This document shows, one piece after another, positions 29,960-40,305 of a stretch of 60,587 nt of DNA. The first letter of the stretch is position 1. Every line of letters starts with the position of its first letter. Source of the DNA: Bacillus sp. 7884-1 (GTDB lineage: Bacteria; Bacillota; Bacilli; Bacillales; Cytobacillaceae); contig NZ_NPDD01000157.1 in NCBI RefSeq assembly GCF_002272245.1, forward strand, positions 1 through 60,587. The letters are read 5' to 3'. The notes under the pieces are model-generated. The model was not told the origin of the DNA. It worked only from the letters and a program-made list of their open reading frames with translations, and made no database searches. The position numbers and the translations under genes were made by a program.

Positions 29960-30018
29960 ATAAAAATGTTAAATTTACCTATTATGCGTTAAACTTGATA
30001 AAGAGAGGGGGAGGTTTT

Positions 30019-30945
30019 TTGGAATCAATTGTAGTATTAAAAGATGTTACCAAAGTAATTAAAGGACGAACGATAATAGATAATATCAGTTTCGAAGTAA
30101 ATAAAGGAGAAGTCTTCGGATTTCTTGGCCCCAATGGAGCGGGTAAAACAACCACGATTCGAATGATTGTCGGATTAATGGATATTACCTCAGGTGATAT
30201 CACAATCGATGGTTATAGTATCAAATCAAAATTTGAAGATGCGGTAAGACATGTTGGAGCCATCGTTGAAAATCCGGAAATGTACAAGTTTCTAAGCGGC
30301 TACCAAAACCTCATTCATTATGCGCGGATGGTAAAAGGAATATCCAAGGAAAAGATTGATGAAACTGTAAAGCTTGTGGGCTTAACGGATAGAATTCATG
30401 ATAAAGTGAAGACCTATTCCCTAGGCATGCGGCAACGACTAGGTTTGGCTCAATGTCTTTTGCATGATCCTAAAGTATTGATTCTGGATGAACCGACAAA
30501 CGGACTGGATCCTGCAGGCATAAGAGAAATCCGTGATTACATACGCCGCCTTGCAAGGGAGAGAAATATGGCGGTGATAGTATCGAGCCATATTCTTTCA
30601 GAAATGGAAATGATGTGTGACCGTATTGGTATTATTCAAAATGGTAGTCTCATTGATGTTCAATTGATACAAGAATTTGTACACGGGACTAGCGCGAGTT
30701 TTGAGTTCGAGGTTATTCCTAGTGAAAAAGCTTTGACCTTTCTGAAAAACAACTTCCCTACTATCTTAGTAACCCATTCACGGAACGGTATTACCATGGA
30801 ACTAGCAAAAAATGAAGTACCTGCAATGGTAAAGGCGTTCGTTGAAGAAGAAATTCAAGTGTTTGGGATTAGAGAAGTTTCCAAAACATTAGAGGACCGC
30901 TTCCTTGAAGTGACAGCAGATAAGGGGGCTATCGATCATGATTAA
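30019..30945 (+). CDS. ABC transporter ATP-binding protein (BcrA/CcmA-like)
   Basis: A 308-residue ATPase: Walker A GPNGAGKTT, signature YSLGMRQRLGLAQ, Walker B VLILDEPTNGLDP, switch His in VSSHIL. The C-terminal ~80 residues (FEFEVIPSEKALTFL) match the accessory region of bacitracin/lantibiotic-type exporters. TTG 30019 is preferred as start because GGGGGAGG sits 5 nt upstream; the earlier TTG at 29995 has no site. It overlaps the permease gene by 8 nt. Cargo unknown. This pair is not part of the block as known in B. subtilis. Confidence 0.88.
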   Translation: MESIVVLKDVTKVIKGRTIIDNISFEVNKGEVFGFLGPNGAGKTTTIRMIVGLMDITSGDITIDGYSIKSKFEDAVRHVGAIVENPEMYKFLSGYQNLIHYARMVKGISKEKIDETVKLVGLTDRIHDKVKTYSLGMRQRLGLAQCLLHDPKVLILDEPTNGLDPAGIREIRDYIRRLARERNMAVIVSSHILSEMEMMCDRIGIIQNGSLIDVQLIQEFVHGTSASFEFEVIPSEKALTFLKNNFPTILVTHSRNGITMELAKNEVPAMVKAFVEEEIQVFGIREVSKTLEDRFLEVTADKGAIDHD

Positions 30946-31888
30946 TTTAATTCGTAATGAATTAATGAAGATTTTTAGAAGACCAGGAACCTATGTAATG
31001 ATTGGGATACTAGTAGTGATTGTCTCTATTACAGGTGTTTTTATGAAGTATAACCTAGTTGAAGAAGAACCTAATGTCACGGAAGATTGGAAACCAGTAT
31101 TGCAACAGGAAAATGAAGCACTGAAAAGCCAACTAGAATCTAGTCCAATAAAATTGGAGCAGGATTTCTATAAGAAACAAATTGCTATCAATGAATACAG
31201 GTTAGCGCATGATATTCCTTTTAGAGAAAAGTATAATGTCTGGTCTTTTGTAAAAGACAGTTCAGAGCTTATTCTTTTAGCCGGTTTGTTTACGATAGTA
31301 GTGTCTGCAGGAATTGTTGCAAGTGAATTTAATTGGGGAACGATTAAGCTGCTGCTAATTCGTCCAATCAATCGAAGTAAAATATTACTGTCGAAATATC
31401 TAACTGTCTTGTTGTTTGCTTTGTTGATGATTGGAATCTTATTTGGTTTTTCAGCCATTCTTGGCGCTATTCTTTTCGGATTCCCAGAACAAACACTGCC
31501 GTATTTGAATTATTTCAATGGTAAAGTAACCGAGCAGCACATTATCGTTTACTTAATCATTTACTATGGATTAGGCTCGATCGATATGATTATGTTGACT
31601 ACAATGGCCTTCATGATTTCATCTGTCTTCCGAAACAGTTCGCTTGCTATTGGATTATCATTATTTTTAATGTTTACGGGCAGTCAGTTCACCGCTCTTA
31701 TTTCAATGAAGTTTGATTGGGCAAAATACATTCTCTTTGCCAATACCAATCTAATGCAGTATATCGAGGGAACCCCGCTGCTTGAGGGGATGACGATGTC
31801 ATTCTCGATTATCATCCTTATTATCTACTTCGTGATTTTTCAATTTTTGGCTTTTTATGTATTCAATAAGAGAGATGTTGCTGCTTAA
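30938..31888 (+). CDS. ABC-2 type permease
   Basis: A 316-residue membrane protein with about six helices: one near residues 18-38, then a large extracytoplasmic segment (40-105), and five more helices to the C-terminus. NWGTIKLLLIRPINRSKILLSK is the cytosolic coupling motif typical of ABC-2 permeases. Forms an exporter with the ATPase just upstream; probably drug, peptide or lipid export. Confidence 0.88.
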   Translation: MINLIRNELMKIFRRPGTYVMIGILVVIVSITGVFMKYNLVEEEPNVTEDWKPVLQQENEALKSQLESSPIKLEQDFYKKQIAINEYRLAHDIPFREKYNVWSFVKDSSELILLAGLFTIVVSAGIVASEFNWGTIKLLLIRPINRSKILLSKYLTVLLFALLMIGILFGFSAILGAILFGFPEQTLPYLNYFNGKVTEQHIIVYLIIYYGLGSIDMIMLTTMAFMISSVFRNSSLAIGLSLFLMFTGSQFTALISMKFDWAKYILFANTNLMQYIEGTPLLEGMTMSFSIIILIIYFVIFQFLAFYVFNKRDVAA

Positions 31889-31895
31889 AATACAA

Positions 31896-31928
31896 AACCT
31901 CTGGGAATCCCCCAGAGGTTATTTTTTT
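31896..31928. terminator. Bidirectional terminator between ABC permease and rarA
   Basis: 10-bp stem AACCTCTGGG (31896-31905) with CCCAGAGGTT (31911-31920), then ATTTTTTT on the plus strand and an A-rich upstream side. Confidence 0.88.
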
Positions 31929-33190
31929 CGTAATAATTTTTCATATACCATTGCCATTGCTTGTTCAAATTTCCCGGTTTTCTTGGGGTGGTAGTATTGT
32001 TTGTTTTTTAATTTGTTCGGCAGGTATTGCTGCGGAACCCAGCCAGATTCATAGTCATGTGGATATAAGTAGCCAATTCCTCTTCCCAGCTCTTTTGCGC
32101 CTTTATAGTGAGCGTCACGTAAATGATCTGGCACTTCCCCGATGTTTCCTTTTTGGATATCAGCAAGGGCCTCACTAATTGCAATCACGGCTGAATTGGA
32201 TTTAGGCGACAAACATAATTCAATGACAGCGTTAGCCAGGGGTATTCTAGCTTCGGGAAAACCAATTCTTTCAGAGGTTTCAATGGAGGCCAATGTGCGT
32301 GCACCTGCCTGTGGACTTGCTAGACCAACATCTTCATAGGCAATAACAAGTAATCTTCTGCTAATACTTTGCAGATCTCCGGCTTCAATTAATCTCCCAA
32401 GGTAATGCAAAGCTGCATTTACATCACTTCCGCGAATTGATTTCTGGAATGCTGAAAGCACATCATAGTGCCCATCTCCGTCTTTATCCGAGCCATAGCT
32501 TTTCTTTTGCATGCATTCTTCTGCACTTTTTAAATCGATATGGATAGCTTCCTCGTCATCCTTGTCGGTTGATAGAACAGCTAATTCTAGGGCATTCAGG
32601 GAGCTGCGGACATCTCCATTGGATGCGGTGGCAAAATGAGTTAAGGCTTCTTCCGTAATATCTATCTGCAGCTTTCCGAAACCGCGTTCTTCGTCCTCAA
32701 TTGCACGTATTAAGGCAAGTTTCACCTCATCTGGGGTTAACGGTTTGAGTTCGAAAATTTGACATCTGCTGCGAATCGCAGGATTAATAGCATGATAAGG
32801 ATTACTCGTAGTTGCACCAATAAGTGTTATCATACCATTTTCTAAAAATGGTAATAGGAAATCCTGTTTTCCTTTATCGAGTCTGTGGACTTCATCCAGA
32901 AGCAGCATGACTTTTCCGGACATTTTCGCCTCTGCTGCGACTATTTCCATGTCCTTTTTATTGCTGGTGACAGCGTTAAGAGTACGGAAGGCATATTTGG
33001 TACTTCCAGCAATCGCGCTGGCAATCGAGGTTTTACCTATTCCTGGCGGTCCATATAAAATCATCGATGTCAGCTGTTTAGCCTTCACCATTCGGGCAAT
33101 AATTTTATCATCTGCCACTAGATGCTGCTGTCCAACGACTTCTTCAATTGTTCTAGGGCGCATTCGAAATGCTAGCGGCTTTTGCTGCAT
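31919..33190 (-). CDS. rarA: RarA (MgsA), replication-associated recombination AAA+ ATPase
   Basis: A 423-residue clamp-loader-like AAA+ protein: N-terminal PLAFRMRPRTIEEVVGQ, Walker A YGPPGIGKTS, Walker B LLLDEVHR, sensor TTSNPY and a C-terminal tetramerisation domain (YLYPHDYESGWVPQQYLP). It acts at stalled or gapped replication forks. Start 33190 (MQQKPLAF) is chosen over the codon five residues upstream because GGAGAG lies 8 nt before it. B. subtilis has it here as yrvN. Confidence 0.93.
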   Translation of the reverse strand: MQQKPLAFRMRPRTIEEVVGQQHLVADDKIIARMVKAKQLTSMILYGPPGIGKTSIASAIAGSTKYAFRTLNAVTSNKKDMEIVAAEAKMSGKVMLLLDEVHRLDKGKQDFLLPFLENGMITLIGATTSNPYHAINPAIRSRCQIFELKPLTPDEVKLALIRAIEDEERGFGKLQIDITEEALTHFATASNGDVRSSLNALELAVLSTDKDDEEAIHIDLKSAEECMQKKSYGSDKDGDGHYDVLSAFQKSIRGSDVNAALHYLGRLIEAGDLQSISRRLLVIAYEDVGLASPQAGARTLASIETSERIGFPEARIPLANAVIELCLSPKSNSAVIAISEALADIQKGNIGEVPDHLRDAHYKGAKELGRGIGYLYPHDYESGWVPQQYLPNKLKNKQYYHPKKTGKFEQAMAMVYEKLLRKK

Positions 33191-33270
33191 AATCCATCTC
33201 TCCAACTAAATAAATGAGTTCCCTTTAACTCTACCATTTTCGGGATGGAAAAGCATAATAAAGTACAATA

Positions 33271-33279
33271 TGATATAAT
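33271..33279 (+). promoter_or_regulatory. Extended -10 promoter of cymR
   Basis: TGATATAAT gives a TG extension plus perfect TATAAT; no recognisable -35. 62 nt before cymR. Confidence 0.5.
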
Positions 33280-33340
33280 TGCTAATGCCTATCAAATTAC
33301 TGTGTATTTAATAATGAATAAAATAATAGAGGTGTATTAA

Positions 33341-33760
33341 ATGAGAATTTCAACAAAAGGACGATATGGATTGACAATAATGATAGAACTAGCGAAAAAT
33401 CAAGGAGAGGGGCCAACTTCTCTTAAATCAATTGCTCAAGCAAACCAATTATCTGAACATTATCTAGAACAGCTTATTGCTCCACTAAGAAATGCAGGAT
33501 TAGTAAAAAGCATCCGAGGTGCTTATGGTGGATATATTCTTGCTGATGTTCCTTCTAAAATTACTGCTGGTGATGTCATTCGTGTACTTGAAGGACCCAT
33601 TACACTTGTGGAAGGAATCGAAGATGAGGAGCCGGCGCAGCGTGAGCTGTGGATCCGTATTCGTGATGCCATTAAATCTGTTCTCGACAATACTACTCTT
33701 GAGGATTTAGCTAGTCATAGCAACGATACAGAGACAGACGGTTATATGTTTTACATTTAA
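33341..33760 (+). CDS. cymR: CymR, Rrf2-family cysteine metabolism repressor
   Basis: A 139-residue winged-helix protein (MRISTKGRYGLTIMIELA, SLKSIAQANQLSEHYLEQLI, GAYGGYILA). It has no cysteine at all, so it is not an iron-sulfur Rrf2 such as IscR; this fits CymR, which senses cysteine through complex formation with CysK. It represses sulfur-uptake and methionine-to-cysteine genes, including the yrrT-mccB type operon found at 54.5 kb here. Next to yrvO and mnmA as in B. subtilis. Confidence 0.93.
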   Translation: MRISTKGRYGLTIMIELAKNQGEGPTSLKSIAQANQLSEHYLEQLIAPLRNAGLVKSIRGAYGGYILADVPSKITAGDVIRVLEGPITLVEGIEDEEPAQRELWIRIRDAIKSVLDNTTLEDLASHSNDTETDGYMFYI

Positions 33761-33804
33761 TGTTAAAAGTAGAATAGAGAATTATTTTGATTGAAGGTGG
33801 AATA

Positions 33805-34947
33805 ATGGAAAAAATCTATCTCGACCATGCTGCTACTACTCCGATGCACCCAAGGGTAATTGAAAAGATGATGGAGGTTATGAGCCATAACTTTGGTAAT
33901 CCATCAAGTATTCATTCTTTCGGAAGAGAAGCACGACATTATTTAGACTTGGCACGAGAAACCTTGGCTAAGAGTATTGGCGCAAAGGAAAATGAGATTA
34001 TTTTTACAAGCGGCGGGACAGAAGCTGATAATATGGCTTTATTTGGTGTTGCTGAGAGCTATCAGCATAAAGGTAAGCACATCATAACGACTCAAGTTGA
34101 ACACCATGCAGTGCTTCATGCCTGCCAACGATTAGAAAAAATAGGCTTTGAAGTAACGTATTTACCAGTGGATGAAACAGGGATAATTTCTCTTAATGAG
34201 TTTAGCAGGGAATTAAGGGAAGATACTATATTGGTTTCAATCATGTACGGAAATAATGAAGTGGGAACCATTCAGCCTATAAACGAAATTGGAGAACTTC
34301 TCAAATCTCATCAGGCATTGTTTCACACAGATGCTGTCCAGGCTTATGGAATCGAAGAAATCAATGTGGATGAACTGAATGTCGATTTATTGTCTGTATC
34401 TGCTCATAAGATTAATGGCCCGAAGGGAACGGGTTTCCTTTTTGTACGTGAAAAGGTCAAGTTAGTTCCTCGTGCCTTTGGCGGTGAGCAGGAACGAAAA
34501 AGACGAGCTGGTACGGAAAATGTTGCAGCCATTGTCGGTTTTCAAGAAGCGGCAATAGTCGCAGCACAAGAACGCTCTGCGAAACGGGAAAATTATCAAG
34601 GATTTAAAAAAACCTTTATCGAACACTTGACTGAACATAATGTAAAGTTTTCCATAAACGGATTGCTTGAAACTTCCATGCCTCATGTATTAAACTTAAG
34701 CTTTCCGGGAACGAACGTGGAAGCAATGCTGGTGAATCTTGATTTAGCTGGGATAGCTGTATCGAGTGGATCTGCCTGCACGGCGGGTTCTATTGAACCT
34801 TCACATGTCCTGGTTGCCATGTTTGGTAAAGAATCAGATGTGTTGATTAATTCTATCCGTTTCAGCTTTGGTTTTAACACAACAGAAGAACAAATCATCA
34901 AGGCTGCTGAAGAAACGGCAAGAATTGTGTCACGTCTGAAAAAATAA
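33805..34947 (+). CDS. yrvO: Cysteine desulfurase (YrvO type)
   Basis: A 380-residue class V PLP enzyme: YLDHAATTP start, PLP lysine in SAHKINGPKG, active-site Cys in SSGSACTAG. It delivers persulfide sulfur, in this context to MnmA for tRNA 2-thiouridine. Start 33805 (MEKIYLDHA) follows GAAGGTGG; the upstream TTG at 33787 has no ribosome site. mnmA follows 40 nt later. Confidence 0.93.
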   Translation: MEKIYLDHAATTPMHPRVIEKMMEVMSHNFGNPSSIHSFGREARHYLDLARETLAKSIGAKENEIIFTSGGTEADNMALFGVAESYQHKGKHIITTQVEHHAVLHACQRLEKIGFEVTYLPVDETGIISLNEFSRELREDTILVSIMYGNNEVGTIQPINEIGELLKSHQALFHTDAVQAYGIEEINVDELNVDLLSVSAHKINGPKGTGFLFVREKVKLVPRAFGGEQERKRRAGTENVAAIVGFQEAAIVAAQERSAKRENYQGFKKTFIEHLTEHNVKFSINGLLETSMPHVLNLSFPGTNVEAMLVNLDLAGIAVSSGSACTAGSIEPSHVLVAMFGKESDVLINSIRFSFGFNTTEEQIIKAAEETARIVSRLKK

Positions 34948-34951
34948 ATAA

Positions 34952-36106
<1,155 letters not shown>

Positions 36107-36107
36107 A

Positions 36108-36145
36108 AAAACCCCTGATTCCAGCTGGAATCGGGGTTTTTTTAT
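36108..36145 (+). terminator. Terminator after mnmA
   Basis: AAAAACCCC(T)GATTCC pairs with GGAATCGGGGTTTTT around AGCT, ending in a long T-run. Confidence 0.92.
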
Positions 36146-36200
36146 GATAAATACTAGGTAATTTTCAATGGTTTTGAGCTTTGTACTTTTTTGATAGGGT

Positions 36201-36284
36201 TATGGACTATTTTTCATTGCTTTTGGACTTTTTTTAATGAATTATGGACTATTTTTCATTGCTTTTGGACTTTTTTCATGGAGT
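36201..36284 (+). repeat. Two tandem copies of a 42-bp AT-rich repeat
   Basis: Units start TATGGACTATTTTTCATTGC at 36201 and 36243, 42 bp apart and nearly identical; partial, degenerate copies (TTTTGAGCTTTGTACTTTTT, GAGTTTTGTACTA) flank them. They fill most of the 303-bp gap between mnmA and yrrB, which otherwise holds the terminator and a promoter. No coding potential. Confidence 0.88.
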
Positions 36285-36373
36285 TTTGTACTATTAGACA
36301 AAATATTCCAGCCAAACACTAAATAGGGTATCGTCCTCTATATCCCTAAACGTACGGAAAATATATAGTTTTA

Positions 36374-36382
36374 TGGTATACT
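36374..36382 (+). promoter_or_regulatory. Extended -10 promoter of yrrB
   Basis: TGGTATACT (TG extension plus TATACT), 27 nt before the yrrB ATG; no good -35. Confidence 0.45.
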
Positions 36383-36409
36383 CTAAAATTAGAACGGAGT
36401 GATATTTAC

Positions 36410-37063
36410 ATGGATAAAAACCAATTAGGTGTTCAATACATGCAAGAAGGCAAGTGGGAAGAGGCAGCAAAGATTTTTAATGAGGTCATCGAAGAAAACC
36501 CGCAAGATCCGATTGCCTACATAAATTTTGGTAATGTGCTTTCTGCTGTTGGCGATGATGAGAAAGCGTTGAAATTTTACCAAAAGGCCATTCAATTAGA
36601 TGAAAATACTGCAGCCGCATACTATAGTGCTGGTACCATATATTTTAGTAACGACAAATTTGAACAAGCTAAAAAGATGTTTGAAACCGCAATGAAAAAA
36701 GGACTTCATACCAGCGATAATTATTTCATGCTCGGTCTTACCCTTGTACAGCTTGATCAGGGGAAATTTGCACTGCCCTATTTACAAAGAAGTGTCGAAC
36801 TAAATGAAGAGGACGCGGAAGCAAGATTCCAATATGGTTTATGTCTTGCACAGCTAGAATTAATTGATGAGGCCATTGTTCAACTCGAAAGATGCATTGA
36901 ATTAGATGCTGAACATACGGATGCTCTATATAACCTAGGTGTGTCTTATGCTTTTAAAGAGAAAGCAGACAAAGCGCTGGCCATGTTCGATAAAGCCCTT
37001 GAGATTCAGCCGGACCATCTGTTAGCAGGACACGCGAAAAAGTTGATTGAATCAGCAAGATAA
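36410..37063 (+). CDS. yrrB: Tetratricopeptide-repeat protein YrrB
   Basis: A 217-residue protein made almost wholly of TPR units, six in tandem (for example GKWEEAAKIFNEVIEENPQDP, GDDEKALKFYQKAIQLDENT, KADKALAMFDKALEIQPDH). TPR superhelices bind protein partners; the partner is unknown. It sits between mnmA and recD2 as in B. subtilis. The mean repeat length of 34 residues is regular, with no truncated unit. Confidence 0.92.
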   Translation: MDKNQLGVQYMQEGKWEEAAKIFNEVIEENPQDPIAYINFGNVLSAVGDDEKALKFYQKAIQLDENTAAAYYSAGTIYFSNDKFEQAKKMFETAMKKGLHTSDNYFMLGLTLVQLDQGKFALPYLQRSVELNEEDAEARFQYGLCLAQLELIDEAIVQLERCIELDAEHTDALYNLGVSYAFKEKADKALAMFDKALEIQPDHLLAGHAKKLIESAR

Positions 37064-37096
37064 ATCCATAAAAAAATAGAAAGGAGGAAGCCCCCC

Positions 37097-39511
37097 ATGG
37101 ATAAGCAAAGCTCACTTGATTTATTTGCAGAGCAAGGAAAGTTCGTAAAAGGTAAACACCTTGTGACCATCTTTCATAATGAGCAAAATCTTTACACCGT
37201 TTTAAGAATTCGTGTAGAAGAAACGAATCATGAATATGATGACAAGGAAGCGGTAATCACCGGTTATTTTCCAAAGATTCACGAGCAGGAAACCTATATT
37301 TTCTTTGGTGAGTTTAAGGATCATCCGAAGTTTGGCATGCAATTCCAAACAAAGCATTTTCGAAAGGATATTCCGCAAACCAAACAAGGCGTGGCAGCAT
37401 ATTTATCAAGTGAGATGTTCAAAGGGATTGGGAAGAAAACAGCAGAAAACATCGTTGAATCATTAGGAGAAGATGCGATTTCAAAAATTCTAAATCAGCC
37501 CTCCTTACTTGATTCTGTCCCAAAGCTTCCTCCTGATAAGGCGAAAATGCTATATGATACGTTGATGGAGCACCAGGGTCTAGAGCAAGTGATGGTCGCT
37601 TTAAATCAATATGGCTTTGGACCGCAGCTTTCCATGAGAATGTATCAAACCTATAAGGATGAAACCCTCGATATTATCCAAAAGAACCCTTATAAGCTTG
37701 TTGAGGATATCGAGGGAATCGGTTTTGGACGGGCAGACGAATTGGGTTATCAACTGGGTATTTCTGGGAGCCATCCCGACAGGATTAAAGCTGCTTGTCT
37801 ATACTCACTTGAAAATGAAAGCATGCAGAATGGGCATGTCTATGTTCATTTAGAGGATTTGCTGGTACAGGTTAAGAATCTGTTAGAAGAAAATAAACGT
37901 GACCGGATTGAATACACTGATATTTCAACAGAGATTTTGAAACTCGAAGAAGAGGGAAAAATAGTTGGTGAGGAAAAGTGTGTTTATTTGCCTTCGTTGT
38001 ATTTTGCTGAAAAAGGACTAGTTACAAATATAAAAAAAATCCTTGAACAAACACAATACAAGGAGCAATTTCCTGAATCGGAATTCTTGCTGGCATTAGG
38101 AAATCTTGAGGAAAGGCTAAAGGTACAGTATGCACCCACCCAAAGAGAAGCGATTCAAACGGCCTTAATGTCTCCGATGTTAATTTTAACAGGGGGTCCT
38201 GGAACAGGTAAAACCACTGTCATTAAGGGGATTGTTGAGCTTTATGCGGAATTGCATGGCTGCTCATTAGAGCCGAAAGATTATCATAAAAAGGGCGAAC
38301 CCTTTCCATTTTTACTAGCAGCACCGACAGGAAGGGCAGCAAAAAGAATGAGTGAATCCACCGGTCTGCCGGCTGTGACGATTCACCGTTTACTTGGTTT
38401 TAATGGATCAGAAGGAATGGATCGTGACGATGTTTCTGAACTTGAAGGGAAAATTCTGATTGTTGATGAGACCTCGATGCTTGATATCTGGTTAGCAAAT
38501 CAATTGTTCAAAGCACTGCCGGATACCATTCAGGTTATTCTAGTAGGGGATGAAGATCAGCTTCCTTCTGTGGGGCCAGGTCAAGTGCTAAAAGATTTAT
38601 TGAGATCTACGGTTGTCCCAACCGTTAGATTAACAGATATTTATCGACAGGCAGAAGGATCCTCAATTATTGAATTGGCTCATGATATCAAGAAGGGGTA
38701 CTTACCAGCGAATGTTACCATGAAGCAGCCTGACCGTTCGTTTATTAAGTGTTCAACGGCTCAGATTCCTCAAGTGATTGAAAAGGTTGCTCTTAATGCC
38801 AAAAGTAAAGGTTATTCAGCCAAGGATATACAAATCCTGGCACCCATGTACAGAGGTCCTGCAGGGATTGACCGTTTAAATGTCTTGTTACAAGAAATCT
38901 TTAATCCAAACCCTGATGGTACTCGGAAGGAAATAGCCTTTGGGGAAGTGAAATACCGCATCGGTGATAAGGTCCTTCAGCTTGTAAATCAACCAGAAAG
39001 CAATGTTTTTAACGGAGATATTGGAGAAATTATATCCATTATCTATGCAAAAGAAAATACGGAAAAACAAGATATGGTATACGTTTCCTTTGAAGGAAAT
39101 GAAGTTGAATATACAAGACAGGACTTGAATCAAATTACTCATGCCTATTGTTGTTCGGTACATAAATCTCAGGGAAGCGAATTCCCGATTGTAATCCTTC
39201 CTATTACAAGAAGCTATTTTCGAATGTTACGCAGGAATCTCATCTATACAGCGATAACACGAAGTAAACAGTCCCTAATCCTTTGTGGTGAAGAGGAAGC
39301 ATTAAGGATGGGTGTGGAAAGGGCAGATGAACTAAGCAGACAAACCACATTATCCCAAAAGCTTCAGGAGATGATATCAGTCAAGGATTCTCCGGAAGTT
39401 GAAGAAACTGTAGATGAACCAGGACTATCAGCCGAAGAAAGATTAATGCAGGTCAACCCAATGATTGGCATGGAAAACCTTACACCTTATGATTTCATGG
39501 TAAATGACTAA
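37097..39511 (+). CDS. recD2: RecD2, SF1B 5'-3' DNA helicase
   Basis: An 804-residue helicase: N-terminal OB region, helix-hairpin-helix segment (MFKGIGKKTAENIVESLG), RecA-like domains with Walker A LTGGPGTGKTT, motif II VDETSM and motif VI YTAITRSK. It is not part of RecBCD; family members act in mismatch repair and replication-fork maintenance. Start ATG follows AAAGGAGGAAG. The coding end overlaps the former frame of yrrD but not its probable CTG start. Confidence 0.95.
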   Translation: MDKQSSLDLFAEQGKFVKGKHLVTIFHNEQNLYTVLRIRVEETNHEYDDKEAVITGYFPKIHEQETYIFFGEFKDHPKFGMQFQTKHFRKDIPQTKQGVAAYLSSEMFKGIGKKTAENIVESLGEDAISKILNQPSLLDSVPKLPPDKAKMLYDTLMEHQGLEQVMVALNQYGFGPQLSMRMYQTYKDETLDIIQKNPYKLVEDIEGIGFGRADELGYQLGISGSHPDRIKAACLYSLENESMQNGHVYVHLEDLLVQVKNLLEENKRDRIEYTDISTEILKLEEEGKIVGEEKCVYLPSLYFAEKGLVTNIKKILEQTQYKEQFPESEFLLALGNLEERLKVQYAPTQREAIQTALMSPMLILTGGPGTGKTTVIKGIVELYAELHGCSLEPKDYHKKGEPFPFLLAAPTGRAAKRMSESTGLPAVTIHRLLGFNGSEGMDRDDVSELEGKILIVDETSMLDIWLANQLFKALPDTIQVILVGDEDQLPSVGPGQVLKDLLRSTVVPTVRLTDIYRQAEGSSIIELAHDIKKGYLPANVTMKQPDRSFIKCSTAQIPQVIEKVALNAKSKGYSAKDIQILAPMYRGPAGIDRLNVLLQEIFNPNPDGTRKEIAFGEVKYRIGDKVLQLVNQPESNVFNGDIGEIISIIYAKENTEKQDMVYVSFEGNEVEYTRQDLNQITHAYCCSVHKSQGSEFPIVILPITRSYFRMLRRNLIYTAITRSKQSLILCGEEEALRMGVERADELSRQTTLSQKLQEMISVKDSPEVEETVDEPGLSAEERLMQVNPMIGMENLTPYDFMVND

Positions 39512-39542
39512 AACTATAAATGTTCACAGGAGGTGGGACACT

Positions 39543-40019
39543 CTGCGAACATTTTCTTTATTGAAAGGACAGCCAGTCTTTGAATGCAGCACAGGAGCAA
39601 AAATTGGTGAAGTTACTGATTTGTGTATCACAAACGAAGGGGTCGTAAAAGGCCTTATGGTCAAGAAAGGCGCTTTCTTCAAACAAACCTATTTTCTGGA
39701 CATTCGAGATGTAGCATCTTTTGGCTGGGATGGGGTCATGATTGAAGATGATGACAGCCTTAAAAGACTAAAAACAACTCCAGAATATACCCTTAACCAT
39801 CAACACTCTCTAAACGGAAAAATGATGATTTCTAAGAGCGGAGAGTCACTAGGATTGTTACAGGATGTATATTTTCATGAAGAATTGGGCACAATCGTAG
39901 GGTACGAAATTACGGATGGTTTCTTTTCGGATATCACAGATGGGAAACAGATTATACATTCCGAGAAGCCCCCTGCGATCGGAAAGGATGCCATCATCGT
40001 AGACGTTAATCATACGTGA
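39543..40019 (+). CDS. yrrD: YrrD, PRC-barrel domain protein (probable CTG start)
   Basis: About 158 residues with two PRC-barrel-like domains (KIGEVTDLCITNEGVVKGLMVKKG and SLGLLQDVYFHEELGTIVGYEI). The open frame extends up to an ATG at 39504 inside recD2, but that ATG has no ribosome site and the intervening residues spell the Shine-Dalgarno itself. A perfect AGGAGGTG (39528-39535) is followed after 7 nt by CTG CGA ACA TTT, giving MRTFSLLKGQ, which looks like a natural family start. The next alternative, TTG at 39561, is too far. Function unknown. Confidence 0.8.
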   Translation: MRTFSLLKGQPVFECSTGAKIGEVTDLCITNEGVVKGLMVKKGAFFKQTYFLDIRDVASFGWDGVMIEDDDSLKRLKTTPEYTLNHQHSLNGKMMISKSGESLGLLQDVYFHEELGTIVGYEITDGFFSDITDGKQIIHSEKPPAIGKDAIIVDVNHT

Positions 40020-40031
40020 GGTGTTCTTTTC

Positions 40032-40223
40032 ATGTTCAAATGTCCCAATTGTCAGAGCAAGGATATCGGCAAAATCGGAATAAACCAATATTATTGCTGG
40101 AGCTGTTTTATTGAATTGTCTCTTGCCAAAGGTATTATCAATACCCATCAAGTCGAAGAAGATGGTACACTAAGCTCCTTAGATGACTTGTTTGAAGAGG
40201 AAGAGCGTCGTTACACCATTTAA
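40032..40223 (+). CDS. Small zinc-ribbon protein (63 aa)
   Basis: Sixty-three residues with CPNC at 4-7 and CWSC at 22-25, a compact four-cysteine zinc ribbon, followed by an acidic tail (DDLFEEEERR). Ribosome site GAGGTG precedes the ATG at 10 nt. It sits 12 nt after yrrD and probably shares its transcript. Bacillus has small uncharacterised genes (yrzR type) at this place; I do not assign a name. Confidence 0.75.
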   Translation: MFKCPNCQSKDIGKIGINQYYCWSCFIELSLAKGIINTHQVEEDGTLSSLDDLFEEEERRYTI

Positions 40224-40305
40224 AAGTGGAAACACTGAGGTACTGAAGGTAGACAGTAAGCACAAAACAAAAGAGCACTGTCAAACTACAGAAGAGGTGA
40301 GACGT

